Shown: positions 1-9,157 of the stretch, in pieces | How positions within the stretch are numbered: position 1 is the first letter of the stretch | Layout of the letters: the number at the start of each line of letters is the position of its first letter | From: Chitinophaga pendula | GTDB taxonomy: Bacteria > Bacteroidota > Bacteroidia > Chitinophagales > Chitinophagaceae | Reading direction: 5' to 3' | DNA: 64,000 bases | NCBI RefSeq assembly: GCF_020386615.1 | Contig: NZ_CP077769.1 | Span: 1,550,001 to 1,614,000, forward strand | Made by a program: the position numbers and the translations under genes | The notes under the pieces: generated by a model | What the model saw: the letters and a program-made list of their open reading frames with translations, nothing else | Databases searched by the model: none | What the model was told of the DNA's origin: nothing

Positions 1-667
1 GAATGATATTTATAGCATATTATTATTAGAAGAAGATGTCATTTTATCCAGGCAGATCAGGCAGCTATTGAATATGAATAATTACAATGTTTTTATAGCT
101 TCCTCCTTGCAGGAAGGAATGGAAATGTGCAAAAAATACACGCCCGATGTCGTCGTATGCGACATGAGGATGCGTGGCGGTAGCGGCTTTCAATTCCTGG
201 TAGAATTACGTAACAACACCGCTATGCATAATATCGTTTATATCAGCATCAATGGAAAAGACAATAGAGAAGAAATGCGCACCTGTATGAACCTCGGCGC
301 AGATGACTACCTGCCCGCCCCATTCAACGGAAAAGAACTGCTGCTCAGCATCAAAGCCAGACTGGCACGATTCGCAACACTCAACAGCGCCCGGCACCCG
401 CCTCCCAGAAATACCATCGTTACCACCCTCTCCCTCGAAGTACCCGAAGAGATCAATAGTAAATTGAGCAAAACAGAAACCCGCGTTATAATTATGATAG
501 CTGATGGCCTGAATAACAAGGAAATTGCCGAAGCATTAGGTATCAGCACCAAAACAGTAGAAAACCACAGACACAATATCGCCCGTAAACTCGAACTTAC
601 CGGCCACCACGCCCTGGTCAAATACGCGATCAGGAACATCAAAAAACAACTAAAAATAACGCAGTAA
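1..667 (+). CDS. NarL/LuxR-type response regulator, start codon cut by window edge
   Basis: DNA-binding response regulator. The frame is open from base 2 and reads NDIYSILLLEEDVILSRQ, a normal first strand and acidic pocket of a receiver domain. The G at base 1 would be the third base of an ATG followed by AAT GAT, so only about two bases of the gene seem to be missing. The TTG at 68 and ATG at 74 would remove the first receiver strand and are not the start. The phosphoacceptor Asp lies in VVVCDMRM and the conserved Lys position is replaced (YLPAPFNG). The C-terminal 65 residues are a LuxR-type helix-turn-helix (NKEIAEALGISTKTVENH). Its cognate kinase is not visible here. Confidence 0.9.
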   Translation, partial: NDIYSILLLEEDVILSRQIRQLLNMNNYNVFIASSLQEGMEMCKKYTPDVVVCDMRMRGGSGFQFLVELRNNTAMHNIVYISINGKDNREEMRTCMNLGADDYLPAPFNGKELLLSIKARLARFATLNSARHPPPRNTIVTTLSLEVPEEINSKLSKTETRVIIMIADGLNNKEIAEALGISTKTVENHRHNIARKLELTGHHALVKYAIRNIKKQLKITQ

Positions 668-792
668 CCTGCCGTTACCACCCCCTATTCCCCACACTTC
701 CCCCGTATCACTCTCCCTTAGCACCTCCCGATAAATGAAAAATTAGCAGTATTTGCTCATGAGAACTGTAAAAACAGCAGTTTAAGACCTTT

Positions 793-824
793 TATGCTGT
801 CAAAATTGCTTGTTTATAACCTTG
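793..824 (+). promoter_or_regulatory. candidate Bacteroidota promoter of clpB
   Basis: TATG at 793-796, 20 bp, then TAACCTTG at 817-824. The Bacteroidota housekeeping consensus is TTTG-(19 to 21 bp)-TAnnTTTG, so there is one mismatch in each element at ideal spacing. It would give a leader of about 50 nt before clpB. Confidence 0.4.
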
Positions 825-881
825 GAGTCAATTTTGATGTTCTATTGAAAATAAAATTTAAAAAGGAGAAAACTAATATAC

Positions 882-3482
882 ATGAACCTCAATAATTTCA
901 CAATTAAATCACAAGAGACCCTGCAACAGGCCCAACAACTGGCGTTTAATAACCAGAACCAGGCCATTGAAACAGGTCACTTGCTAAAGGCTTTGCTGGA
1001 TGATGAGGATAGCGCAATTGAGTATCTGCTGAAAAAGAATGATGTGAATATGGGTTTCCTGTCCGGGAAATTAGATGAACAACTAAGTAAATACCCAAAA
1101 ATGGCAAGTGGAGACGCCGGCCAGGTACTCAGCCGCGAAGCAAATAACGCCATCCTCCGGGCTGGCGCCAGCCTGAAAGAATTCAAAGATGAATTCGTCA
1201 GCGTAGAACACCTATTATTAGGCCTGCTGAGTGGAAGCGATGATACCGCCAAAGCATTGAAAGATGCCGGCGTCACAGAAAAAGGCCTCAAAGCAGCCAT
1301 CAAAGACCTGCGCAAAGGCTCAACCGTCAATTCGCAAACCGCCGATACCCAATACAACGCTTTACAGAAATACGCCAAAAACCTGAATGAACTCGCACAG
1401 GCAGGTAAACTCGATCCCGTGATCGGAAGGGACGAAGAGATCAGGAGAACACTACACATACTCTCCCGCCGCTCTAAGAACAATCCTATCCTCGTCGGCG
1501 AACCAGGCGTGGGTAAAACAGCTATCGCAGAAGGACTGGCACACCGCATCATCAATGGCGATGTACCCGAAAATCTCCGCTCCAAGATCATCTTCGCCCT
1601 CGATATGGGTGCACTGATGGCGGGTGCAAAATACAGGGGAGAATTCGAAGAACGCCTCAAATCCGTCGTTAAAGAAGTAACGGAAAGCGATGGCGAAATC
1701 ATCCTCTTCATCGATGAGATACATACCCTCGTCGGCGCAGGTGCCATGGAAGGCGCAATGGATGCCGCCAACATACTCAAACCTGCCCTCGCAAGAGGAG
1801 AACTCAGAGCCATAGGTGCCACCACCTTAACAGAATACCAGAAGTTTTTCGAAAAAGATAAAGCCCTCGAACGTCGATTCCAGAAAGTACTGGTAGATGA
1901 ACCGAGCGTAGAAGATGCGATCTCTATCCTACGGGGCCTCAAAGAACGCTATGAAGGACATCACCACGTCCGGATCAAAGACGAAGCCATCATCGCAGCC
2001 GTAGAACTATCACATCGCTACATAACCGATCGCTTCCTGCCGGACAAAGCCATCGACCTGATCGATGAAAGCGCCGCCAAACTAAGACTGGAAATGAATT
2101 CCATGCCGGAAGAACTCGACGAACTGGAAAGAAGGATACGCCAGCTGGAAATCGAAAAAGAAGCGATCAAACGCGAAAATGATGAAGAGAAACTACGCGA
2201 ACTGGGAGAAGAGATCGCCCGCCTGAGTGAAGAACGTAACACCTTCAAAGCAAAATGGCAGGAAGAAAAAGAAGTAGTAGACAGGATACAGAATGCCAAA
2301 GCAGCAATAGAAAACCTTAAACAGGAAGCCGAACAGGCAGAACGTAACGGCGACTATGGCCGCGTAGCAGAGATCAGATATGGTAAAGTGAAAGAACAGG
2401 AACAACTGCTGGCCGATAACATGGCCGAACTGAACTCCCTTTCCGCTAATCATAAACGATTGCTCAAAGAAGAAGTAGATGCAGAAGATATAGCCGAAAA
2501 CGTCGCCAAAGCAACCGGTATCCCCGTCACACGCATGATGCAGAGCGAAAGGGATAAACTCCTACACCTCGAAGACGAACTGCACCAGCGGGTAGTAGGT
2601 CAGGAAGAAGCCATCGTAGCCGTGTCCGATGCCATCCGTCGTAGCCGCGCAGGACTGCAGGACCCTAAACGTCCCATCGGTTCCTTTATCTTCCTCGGTA
2701 CCACCGGTGTAGGTAAAACAGAACTGGCCAAAGCATTGGCAGAATACCTCTTCGACGACGAAACCATGATGACCCGCATCGACATGAGCGAATACCAGGA
2801 AAAACATGCCGTAAGCAGATTGGTAGGCGCCCCTCCGGGATATGTGGGATACGATGAAGGCGGACAACTGACCGAAGCCGTAAGACGTAAACCCTACTCC
2901 GTTGTGCTGCTCGATGAAATAGAAAAAGCACATCCCGATGTGTTTAATATACTCCTGCAGGTACTCGATGATGGCCGCCTTACCGACAACAAGGGTCGGG
3001 TGGTGAACTTCAAAAACACCATCATTATCATGACCAGCAATATGGGAAGCAACATCATACAGGAGAACTTCGAAAACATTAACGAGCGTAACCTGGATGA
3101 AGTAGTAGATGCTACCAAAGAAGAGGTCATGAACCTGCTCCGGCAAACCATAAGACCGGAATTCCTTAATAGGGTAGACGAGATCATCATGTTCCAGCCA
3201 CTGCTCAAAGAACAGATCAAAGGAATTATTAACATACAATTACAACACCTGAAGGCGCTCATGGCGAAGAATGGCATGATATTGGAATTTTCTGACTATG
3301 CGCTGGAATACCTGGCTACACAGGGTTACGACCCCCAGTTCGGCGCCAGACCATTAAAAAGGCTCATTCAGAAAGAGATCGTGAACCTGCTGAGCAAAAA
3401 AATACTGTCAGGTGATATAGATAAGTCCAAACCGGTATTGATAGATGTGTTTGATGGAGTAGTGGTGATCCGGAATGCTTAA
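882..3482 (+). CDS. clpB: ATP-dependent disaggregase ClpB
   Basis: Hexameric AAA+ chaperone that, with DnaK, extracts and refolds polypeptides from aggregates in the cytoplasm. The 866 residues are the normal family length. An N-terminal Clp_N repeat domain covers about 1-145. The first Walker A (GEPGVGKT) starts near residue 206 with Walker [12 protein letters not shown]. The charged coiled-coil middle domain spans about 405-525, and the second Walker A (GTTGVGKT) starts near 606 with [12 protein letters not shown]. The middle domain and the lack of a ClpP-binding loop separate it from ClpA and ClpC. An AAGGAG-like site lies 12-18 bases before the ATG. It is monocistronic, ending at a strong terminator. 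Confidence 0.98.
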   Translation: MNLNNFTIKSQETLQQAQQLAFNNQNQAIETGHLLKALLDDEDSAIEYLLKKNDVNMGFLSGKLDEQLSKYPKMASGDAGQVLSREANNAILRAGASLKEFKDEFVSVEHLLLGLLSGSDDTAKALKDAGVTEKGLKAAIKDLRKGSTVNSQTADTQYNALQKYAKNLNELAQAGKLDPVIGRDEEIRRTLHILSRRSKNNPILVGEPGVGKTAIAEGLAHRIINGDVPENLRSKIIFALDMGALMAGAKYRGEFEERLKSVVKEVTESDGEIILFIDEIHTLVGAGAMEGAMDAANILKPALARGELRAIGATTLTEYQKFFEKDKALERRFQKVLVDEPSVEDAISILRGLKERYEGHHHVRIKDEAIIAAVELSHRYITDRFLPDKAIDLIDESAAKLRLEMNSMPEELDELERRIRQLEIEKEAIKRENDEEKLRELGEEIARLSEERNTFKAKWQEEKEVVDRIQNAKAAIENLKQEAEQAERNGDYGRVAEIRYGKVKEQEQLLADNMAELNSLSANHKRLLKEEVDAEDIAENVAKATGIPVTRMMQSERDKLLHLEDELHQRVVGQEEAIVAVSDAIRRSRAGLQDPKRPIGSFIFLGTTGVGKTELAKALAEYLFDDETMMTRIDMSEYQEKHAVSRLVGAPPGYVGYDEGGQLTEAVRRKPYSVVLLDEIEKAHPDVFNILLQVLDDGRLTDNKGRVVNFKNTIIIMTSNMGSNIIQENFENINERNLDEVVDATKEEVMNLLRQTIRPEFLNRVDEIIMFQPLLKEQIKGIINIQLQHLKALMAKNGMILEFSDYALEYLATQGYDPQFGARPLKRLIQKEIVNLLSKKILSGDIDKSKPVLIDVFDGVVVIRNA

Positions 3483-3528
3483 CAATAAAGAGTTTAACTA
3501 AATACGACGATATACAGTGATTGTAATA

Positions 3529-3555
3529 CCCGGGTGATTCCTCATCCGGGTTTTT
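3529..3555 (+). terminator. rho-independent terminator of clpB
   Basis: A 9-bp stem CCCGGGTGA / TCATCCGGG (one G-U pair), loop TTCC, followed directly by five T. Confidence 0.9.
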
Positions 3556-3629
3556 AATACCACACAACAGACGTTATATAACATGCACTTTGCAGCGATA
3601 TTTATTAAATTTGATACAAACCGGAATTT

Positions 3630-4109
3630 ATGATGGGAACACGAGAGCAATACTTCATGAAGATAGCTGTAGAACTGTCCAGACAAGGTATGGAAAAAGG
3701 AGATGGAGGACCATTTGGCTGTGTCATTGTAAAAGGAGATGAAATAGTAGGCCGGGGATGGAACCAGGTACTGCTGCACAACGATCCTACCGCGCATGCA
3801 GAAGTAGTCGCCATCCGGGATGCCTGTACAAGGTTGGGCACCTTTCAGCTGCAAGATTGTGAACTATATACCTCTTGTGAACCTTGTCCCATGTGCCTGG
3901 GCGCTATATACTGGGCCCGCCCGATGAAAGTGTATTTTGCAAACACCCAGGACGATGCCGCTGCCATTGATTTCGACGACTCATTCATCTATAGGGAGAT
4001 CAATGTACCACACACAGATAAACGCATACCGTTTATCGCTTTCCCGTCTAAAGAAGCCAAAGAAGTATTCGAATTATGGAAAAGGAAAGAAAATAAGTTA
4101 CTCTATTAA
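3630..4109 (+). CDS. guaD: guanine deaminase (cytidine deaminase fold)
   Basis: Zinc hydrolase of purine salvage, deaminating guanine to xanthine in the cytoplasm. At 159 residues it matches the small bacterial GuaD type rather than the amidohydrolase type. Visible are GGPFGCVIV, the zinc and proton-shuttle motif TAHAEVVAI, the second zinc motif SCEPCPMCLGAIYWARP, and FDDSFIYREI, which is typical of Bacillus-type GuaD rather than of tRNA adenosine deaminase TadA. The start is ATG-ATG; either Met could be used. It stands alone between two terminators. Confidence 0.88.
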   Translation: MMGTREQYFMKIAVELSRQGMEKGDGGPFGCVIVKGDEIVGRGWNQVLLHNDPTAHAEVVAIRDACTRLGTFQLQDCELYTSCEPCPMCLGAIYWARPMKVYFANTQDDAAAIDFDDSFIYREINVPHTDKRIPFIAFPSKEAKEVFELWKRKENKLLY

Positions 4110-4142
4110 AGGAAATGCCGCCCCAAGGGCGGCGTTTCCTTT
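4108..4142. terminator. bidirectional terminator between convergent genes
   Basis: Stem GCCGCCC / GGGCGGC with loop CAA, extended by AAAGGAAA / TTTCCTTT. It serves guaD on the plus strand and the anti-sigma gene on the minus strand. Confidence 0.9.
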
Positions 4143-4152
4143 AATACCCGTT

Positions 4153-4506
4153 TTACCGGGCGGAAAAAAAATGATAGGCCCAGAACGCCGCCAGCGTGAG
4201 GAAAAGGATAACCAGTATCGTCAACGCCAGCTGTACATAAAAATGCTGCTCCCGCCGGCGATGATTCTTCTTACGCAATTTGCGCATCATCTCCCATTTC
4301 ATCTGCCTTAACCAGCCCGGGATCTTCTCCTTTTGCCGGATGATCGCCAATCCCTCTAACGCCTCATTGCAAAGTTCACAATCCGTCAGGTGCTCTTCCA
4401 CTTCATGCAGTGCATCGCCCGAGAGACGTCCCTCCACATAGTCCAGCAACTGTTGCTGCGTAGGACATTTAGTTTTCACAAATATATTTTCGAATGATGG
4501 CTGCAT
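4153..4506 (-). CDS. zinc-finger anti-sigma factor, single membrane span
   Basis: A 117-residue protein whose N-terminal part has the ZAS-like arrangement C...H-x3-C-x2-C (CPTQQQ then HLTDCELC), a basic linker (KLRKKNHRRR) and one C-terminal transmembrane helix (VQLALTILVILFLTLAAFWA). Such proteins sequester a partner ECF sigma factor at the inner membrane. The gene lies 62 bp downstream of the sigma factor on the same strand, so the pair is probably an operon. Almost no periplasmic domain remains after the helix, so it probably does not sense an external ligand directly. Confidence 0.82.
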   Translation of the reverse strand: MQPSFENIFVKTKCPTQQQLLDYVEGRLSGDALHEVEEHLTDCELCNEALEGLAIIRQKEKIPGWLRQMKWEMMRKLRKKNHRRREQHFYVQLALTILVILFLTLAAFWAYHFFSAR

Positions 4507-4568
4507 ATGATCAAGTGCAATTTACAATATATCAACGTACATACCCAGATAGCGTGATCCCGCTTATA

Positions 4569-5135
4569 TCAGTGAGAATGTATCTTGTCTAATAACAATT
4601 TAAGGTTCCTCTTCCCGTTTTGAATATAACTCTTCACCTGCAGTAACGTAAATCCTGTCTGCTCCGCAATCTGCTGATAAGATTGCTTCCGCAGGTAAAA
4701 ACGCTCCACACAGGTACGCTGCTCGCTATTGAGCATCACCAATGCCTGCTCCATATGCTCCAGCAGCTGATCCTTTTGTATAAAGGCCGATTTGTCGGTT
4801 TCATCAGCAGGATTCTGTAAGTGACGATCGGTGATCTCCTCCTTAAAACGGTCGCCTTTCTGCCGCAACTGCATCAGGCAATGATTGCGGGCCACCTGGT
4901 ATATCCAGGCCCTGAAATACTGTATATCATGCCGGTGCAGATCAGACAACATCTTGAGGAAAATATGCTGTACACTGTCACGGGCATCATCTTCATTCTT
5001 CAGGTATTTCATACATACACCCAACAGTAATATCGCATACCGGTCGAACAACATGCCTATCCATTCGCTGTTGCCATCGGTACGATACCGTTGTAGTATT
5101 TCTTCATCTGTTAGTTGTAAGTATTGTTGATTCAC
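4569..5135 (-). CDS. ECF-type RNA polymerase sigma factor
   Basis: A 188-residue sigma-70 family protein. Region 2 is intact: LFDRYAILLLGVCMKYLKNEDDARDSVQHIFLKML, followed by FRAWIYQVARNHCL. Region 4 carries a helix-turn-helix (LNSEQRTCVERFYLRKQSYQQIAEQTGFTLLQVKSYIQNGKRNLK). The anti-sigma gene follows at 62 bp. A terminator on the same strand at 5186-5235 separates this pair from the upstream paralogous pair, so it should have its own promoter. Confidence 0.9.
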   Translation of the reverse strand: MNQQYLQLTDEEILQRYRTDGNSEWIGMLFDRYAILLLGVCMKYLKNEDDARDSVQHIFLKMLSDLHRHDIQYFRAWIYQVARNHCLMQLRQKGDRFKEEITDRHLQNPADETDKSAFIQKDQLLEHMEQALVMLNSEQRTCVERFYLRKQSYQQIAEQTGFTLLQVKSYIQNGKRNLKLLLDKIHSH

Positions 5136-5185
5136 GGGCTAAAGATACTATCCACTTATAAGATGCAGGAATAATAAGAATCCAT

Positions 5186-5235
5186 AAAAGACCGGTCCGC
5201 TGTATCACAGGTAGCTCCTGTAACACGGCGGACCG
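5186..5235 (-). terminator. terminator of the upstream sigma/anti-sigma operon
   Basis: Read on the minus strand: GGTCCGC...ACAGG, loop, CCTGT...GCGGACC, then GG and TCTTTT. Outer arms are at 5194-5200 and 5228-5234. Confidence 0.75.
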
Positions 5236-5256
5236 CTTATATATCGATTATACTGA

Positions 5257-6429
5257 TCAGAGATTGTCAAGCGCTTTCTGCGCGGCATCCTTCATACTGC
5301 CATTCATCCGGATCACTTCCTTGAATGCCCGGCGTGCCCGGCCCATCTGCCCCTTACTACGATAACATACACCTAACTGGTATTGCGCCAGCTCACCATA
5401 GCGGCCGGTGCTGGTAGATGCCAGCCGTTTATAACGGCTCATCGCTTCTCCCAGATCACCTTGCTGCTGGTATACCATTGCCGCCTTATACAGATATTCA
5501 TCCGTGTTAGCAGGTTCTGCCGCACTCTTTTCTTCATTCTTGGCAGCAGGCTTCTCCTTAGGCGCATCGTCTTTATCTTTTTCCTTTTCCTTGGCCGCTG
5601 CTATCCTCGCCTTTTCTTTCTCCGCCGCTGCCCTCTCCGCTGCTGCCTTGTCTGCCGCTGCTTTCTCGGTAGCAGCCTTGTCCGCCGCTACCTTCTCCGC
5701 TACCCGTTTCAAACTGTCTGCTGTCTTCGCCCGCTCCGCCGCCGTTCTACCTGCCGGACTATCCGTCGGCTTCTTCGCATCTTTAACAGGAGGGACTTTC
5801 GCTTTGGCGGTATCCTTCCTGGCAGCAGGAAGTACAGTAGGTGCTGCCGGTGGCGTTACACCAGCCGCTTTCGGGGCCGTAGCCGCCGACCCAGCAACAG
5901 GCTCCTTATTCACCGCTGCAATAGCTGCCTTATGATCGGTAACCGCGGACTCACTTTCACTACTACTGGTCTCCGGCAGGTTCACAGGCGTCGCTGCCGG
6001 CGCCTGTACCGCCACTACAGGTCGGTACGTAGGCTTATTACGTTTATAACCTTGCGATAAGTAAACAGCACTCACACCCAACACCACAAATGCCAGTATC
6101 CAGAAGTAAATAAGAAAACTCTCCTTCTTCTTCTCCCGCCGGATGAAATCCTCCTTACGCTGCGATTGCGAAACAGAGCGGATACTGTCACGGATATACT
6201 GTTGGATATTACCCGCCATAACAGGATATTGCTCCCTGAGCTGCTCATTTTTCAACGCCTGCAGCGCCTCATGGCAAAGATCACAATCCACCAGGTGCTG
6301 CTCTACCAGGTGCTTTTCCAGCTCGGTCTGCCGCCCTTCCAGGTAACGGGGCAACTGATCCCTGTTCAGACAGCGGATGCCGGTAAATATCTTCAGTAAC
6401 TTCTCGTTATATGGCTGATTATTTGACAT
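5257..6429 (-). CDS. membrane anti-sigma factor with Ala/Lys linker and TPR domain
   Basis: A 390-residue protein in three parts. Residues 1-75 form a zinc-finger anti-sigma domain (CLNRDQ...HLVDCDLCHEAL). One transmembrane helix lies near 104-125 (FLIYFWILAFVVLGVSAVYL). Then comes a long Pro/Ala/Lys-rich linker (about 135-305) with runs of AADKAAAEKAA, likely extended or coiled, ending in a periplasmic TPR-like domain (about 306-388; LYKAAMVYQQQGDLGEAMSRYKRL). Its start overlaps the end of the upstream sigma-like gene by 11 bp. The TPR domain suggests a periplasmic protein partner, but none is identifiable here. Confidence 0.78.
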   Translation of the reverse strand: MSNNQPYNEKLLKIFTGIRCLNRDQLPRYLEGRQTELEKHLVEQHLVDCDLCHEALQALKNEQLREQYPVMAGNIQQYIRDSIRSVSQSQRKEDFIRREKKKESFLIYFWILAFVVLGVSAVYLSQGYKRNKPTYRPVVAVQAPAATPVNLPETSSSESESAVTDHKAAIAAVNKEPVAGSAATAPKAAGVTPPAAPTVLPAARKDTAKAKVPPVKDAKKPTDSPAGRTAAERAKTADSLKRVAEKVAADKAATEKAAADKAAAERAAAEKEKARIAAAKEKEKDKDDAPKEKPAAKNEEKSAAEPANTDEYLYKAAMVYQQQGDLGEAMSRYKRLASTSTGRYGELAQYQLGVCYRSKGQMGRARRAFKEVIRMNGSMKDAAQKALDNL

Positions 6430-6994
6430 AGGAAAGGTTCATCATTTGTACAGTCAGTTTTCGCTTCGCTTGCTTCAGCAGCGTCCGTATCTTATCCGTG
6501 CTCTCCTGACGGCCGGATGCCAGCTCGTCAAAACTCTTATTATCCAGGTAGAACGCTTCCAGTAACTGCCGATCCTCTGGTTGCAATTTCTGCATCGCCT
6601 GGTGCAGCCGACGTATCAGTTCCTGCTTCTCTATATTGTTAGACCCCGCCTTCTCTACCTGCGCCGCCAGATATTGCAAGTCCTTGGACTCACGGGTAGG
6701 GTGGTAGGGCGTCTGCTTGTCCGAATGTCCCTGCTGCGCCTGGATCGTATAATATATCCAGTCACTCGCCTTGTTAATCGTTAACGTCTTTAATCCAGTA
6801 CTTAACCGCTGCAATAAGGAAGGAAAAACCTGCTGGATATTAGAACCAGGTTGCTTATTGATCTCAGGTAAACAAACAGCTACCAACAGATGACTATACC
6901 TTTCTAATAGCACACCCTCTGCCTCCCTGTCTTTCAACCTGCGCACCCGCGACATCAATTCCTTATCTGATAAATGGGTAAGTTGCTGCTGCAT
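6419..6994 (-). CDS. divergent ECF sigma-like factor
   Basis: A 191-residue protein aligning end to end with the intact sigma factor at 4569-5135: LSDKELMSRVRR against LTDEEILQRYRT at the N terminus, and a region-4-like C terminus (LQPEDRQLLEAFYLDNKSFDELASGRQESTDKIRTLLKQAKRKL). Region 2 is eroded. The acidic core-binding stretch (DARDSVQHIF in the paralogue) is NIQQVFPSLL, and the -10-recognition stretch FRAWIYQVARN is ASDWIYYTIQA. It may be a weak sigma factor or a regulator that titrates its partner. It is translationally coupled to the TPR anti-sigma gene. Confidence 0.65.
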   Translation of the reverse strand: MQQQLTHLSDKELMSRVRRLKDREAEGVLLERYSHLLVAVCLPEINKQPGSNIQQVFPSLLQRLSTGLKTLTINKASDWIYYTIQAQQGHSDKQTPYHPTRESKDLQYLAAQVEKAGSNNIEKQELIRRLHQAMQKLQPEDRQLLEAFYLDNKSFDELASGRQESTDKIRTLLKQAKRKLTVQMMNLSYVK

Positions 6995-7166
6995 ATAAAC
7001 ATTTTGAAACTACGGTATTATGGATTCGTCGGCATACTTAACTCACGGTGATACTTTTCACGGCTATAGCACACTGCATACATTATTAATATTTACGCAA
7101 AAATGGCAAAAAGGTTCACTTATCTTTAGCCTGCCAAAATGATCGCATATACTAATTACAATTAAT

Positions 7167-7925
7167 ATGCCATACGCCATTACCGTAGTACCCGTCATGC
7201 CATTGCGGGCCGAGCCGTCACATAAAAGTGAAATGATTTCCCAGGCTGTCTGGGGAGAATGCGTAGAAGTACGCAATACCGGACCGGACAACTGGGTACA
7301 GGTAAAATGCCAGTATGACGGATACGAAGGATGGGTCACTGTCAGTCACCTGGAAACGATCCCCCAGCAACTGTTTGATGCTCCCTACACACACTTCCTG
7401 CCCAAATGGATCAACACCGTACAACTCAATGGTACCCCCGTGCAAGTGCCCTATGGCGCATTGATAAAAGAGGGTAACACCGCTGCCGTATGGGGAACCT
7501 GCCAGGTACAATTTGAGGAAACACAACCATTACAACCCGCTCAGGGCACCTCCATCCTCCGCGATGCCTTCCTCTTCCGCAATACAGCCTACCTCTGGGG
7601 CGGAAAGACCGTCTTCGGCACCGACTGCTCCGGCCTCTGTCAAACCGTCTTCAAAACCCATGGCCTGCCGCTCCTCAGAGATGCCTATCAGCAAGCTACC
7701 CAGGGTACCACCGTCGACTTCCTGCAGGAAGCCCGCCCCGGCGACCTCGCCTTCTTCGACAACGCAGATGGCAAGATCACACACGTCGGCCTACTGCTCA
7801 ACGAACAAGAGATCATACACGCCTCCGGCAAAGTTAGAGTAGACCCCATCGACAACCAGGGCATCATTAATAGCGATACCGGCCAACGCAGCCACTCCCT
7901 GCGTATCATCAAACGATACTACTGA
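7167..7925 (+). CDS. NlpC/P60 (C40) peptidoglycan endopeptidase with SH3-like domains
   Basis: A 252-residue cysteine peptidase. The N-terminal half is bacterial SH3-like (VMPLRAEPSHKSEMISQAVWGECVEV...NWVQVKCQYDGYEGWV). The catalytic domain begins near 135, with Cys in GTDCSGLCQTVF, His in ITHVGLLL and the third polar residue in IIHASG. The family cleaves D-glutamyl-diaminopimelate bonds in cell-wall peptides. No signal peptide is visible, so it probably acts on recycled muropeptides in the cytoplasm, as YkfC-type enzymes do. It is monocistronic, with a terminator directly after it. Confidence 0.88.
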   Translation: MPYAITVVPVMPLRAEPSHKSEMISQAVWGECVEVRNTGPDNWVQVKCQYDGYEGWVTVSHLETIPQQLFDAPYTHFLPKWINTVQLNGTPVQVPYGALIKEGNTAAVWGTCQVQFEETQPLQPAQGTSILRDAFLFRNTAYLWGGKTVFGTDCSGLCQTVFKTHGLPLLRDAYQQATQGTTVDFLQEARPGDLAFFDNADGKITHVGLLLNEQEIIHASGKVRVDPIDNQGIINSDTGQRSHSLRIIKRYY

Positions 7926-7935
7926 TCCTCCACAT

Positions 7936-7970
7936 AAAAAAAGCCCACAACGTCAGGTTGCGGGCTTTTT
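7936..7970. terminator. bidirectional terminator
   Basis: AAAAAGCCC(A)CAAC, loop GTCA, GTTG(C)GGGCTTTTT. It lies between the NlpC gene and the convergent TauE-like gene. Confidence 0.88.
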
Positions 7971-7988
7971 GATGAAAATGAGATATCG

Positions 7989-8360
7989 TTACTTATCAAA
8001 GAATAATATTTTGATAGCCAGCACGATCATCAACAACGCAAATACCTTTTTGATGATCACATCCGGAATATTAACCGCCAGCTTACCGCCTAAATAACCA
8101 CCCGCTATAAATCCAATAGCAATACAAACCACAAACCGGTAATCAATATAACCTTGCTTATAATATTGTATAACCGCCAGGATACCCACCGGAAACATCA
8201 ACAGCCCCAATGTTGTGCCCTGCGCCTGATGCTGGGACAAACCAAACAGATACACCAGGGCAGGTACAATGATGATCCCACCACCAATGCCGACCACACC
8301 ACTGAATATACCAGCCATCAAGCCCAATAACAGGAGTCCAAGGATAATAGGAAGCGGCAT
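7989..8360 (-). CDS. half-length TauE/SafE family membrane protein
   Basis: A 123-residue membrane protein with the TauE/SafE (DUF81) signature of one half-repeat: GLMAGIFSGVVGIGGGIIIVPALVYLFGLSQHQAQGTTLGLL, then three further hydrophobic segments. Full-length members have about 250 residues built from two such halves, so this one would have to dimerise. The family exports sulfite or other organosulfur anions; the substrate here is unknown. It starts 5 bp after the pyrophosphatase gene and is almost certainly cotranscribed with it. Confidence 0.8.
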   Translation of the reverse strand: MPLPIILGLLLLGLMAGIFSGVVGIGGGIIIVPALVYLFGLSQHQAQGTTLGLLMFPVGILAVIQYYKQGYIDYRFVVCIAIGFIAGGYLGGKLAVNIPDVIIKKVFALLMIVLAIKILFFDK

Positions 8361-8365
8361 AAAGA

Positions 8366-8905
8366 CTATTTTTTACCGAACATTTTGCGGTATCCCTCAA
8401 TACTCTCTATAATGATCTGCTCCGCCTTTTTCTTGTCCTGGAACTCTTCCACCTTCACCGTCTTGTTCTCCAGTTTCTTGTACTCCTCGAAGAAATGACG
8501 CATCTCAGCAATAAAGTGAGGAGGCAACTCGCTGATATCATTAATGTAGTTCACACTCATATCATTGGCAGCTACTGCTATGATCTTGTCATCCGCTTCA
8601 CCACCATCCACCATCTGCATCACACCAATCACCTTGGCTTCCATAATACACATCGGCACCACGTCTACCTGAGAAAGGATCAAAATATCCAATGGATCAT
8701 GATCATCGCAATAAGTCTGAGGAATAAATCCGTAGTTGGCAGGATAATATACTGATGAATATAATACACGGTCCAGTTTCAGCAATCCGCTTTCTTTGTC
8801 CAGCTCATATTTAGCACGGCAGCCCTTCGGGATCTCAATGATCGCATTTACAATATGAGGCGACTGCGAACCTGTACTCACGCTGTGCCAGGGATTTGTC
8901 ATCAT
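8366..8905 (-). CDS. ppa: inorganic pyrophosphatase, family I
   Basis: A soluble 179-residue enzyme hydrolysing pyrophosphate from biosynthetic reactions. The family I signature [11 protein letters not shown] carries the metal-binding aspartates. Also visible are the substrate Lys region [27 protein letters not shown] and a C-terminal GYRKMFGKK. The start is MMTNP or MTNP. It is the first gene of a two-gene unit with the TauE-like protein. Confidence 0.96.
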   Translation of the reverse strand: MMTNPWHSVSTGSQSPHIVNAIIEIPKGCRAKYELDKESGLLKLDRVLYSSVYYPANYGFIPQTYCDDHDPLDILILSQVDVVPMCIMEAKVIGVMQMVDGGEADDKIIAVAANDMSVNYINDISELPPHFIAEMRHFFEEYKKLENKTVKVEEFQDKKKAEQIIIESIEGYRKMFGKK

Positions 8906-9157
8906 AATTCTTCGTTTCTTTTAAATTTAAATGTCTGATTGTTGTGAAACACTTGCCACCACCGGTGTTGGAGCCGGTAATAGACTGCCGCCCTGAATAG
9001 ATCTGGCAGATCATATACTATAACCACCTGCATAAACAGCTAGATATATGTCAATATATTGCCATTCAAGACTTTTGCTCAGTGCGCAAAATTAATGAAC
9101 TCGGCGATAATACCGTAATAATTAATAGGCAATTAAACAGTTAACCAGCAACGGGCA

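Noticed and set aside
977..1942. 321-codon open frame on the minus strand
   Set aside because: It lies wholly inside clpB, is Ser/Arg-rich with no domain, and mirrors the codon bias of the sense gene. Similar antisense frames over hppD (33040-33954), the GMC genes (38082-38906) and SusC (56091-56942) were rejected for the same reason.
6419..6994. Pseudogene call for the divergent sigma-like gene
   Set aside because: The frame is intact at 191 codons, overlaps the next gene in coupled fashion and keeps a plausible region 4, so it is more likely a diverged functional protein.
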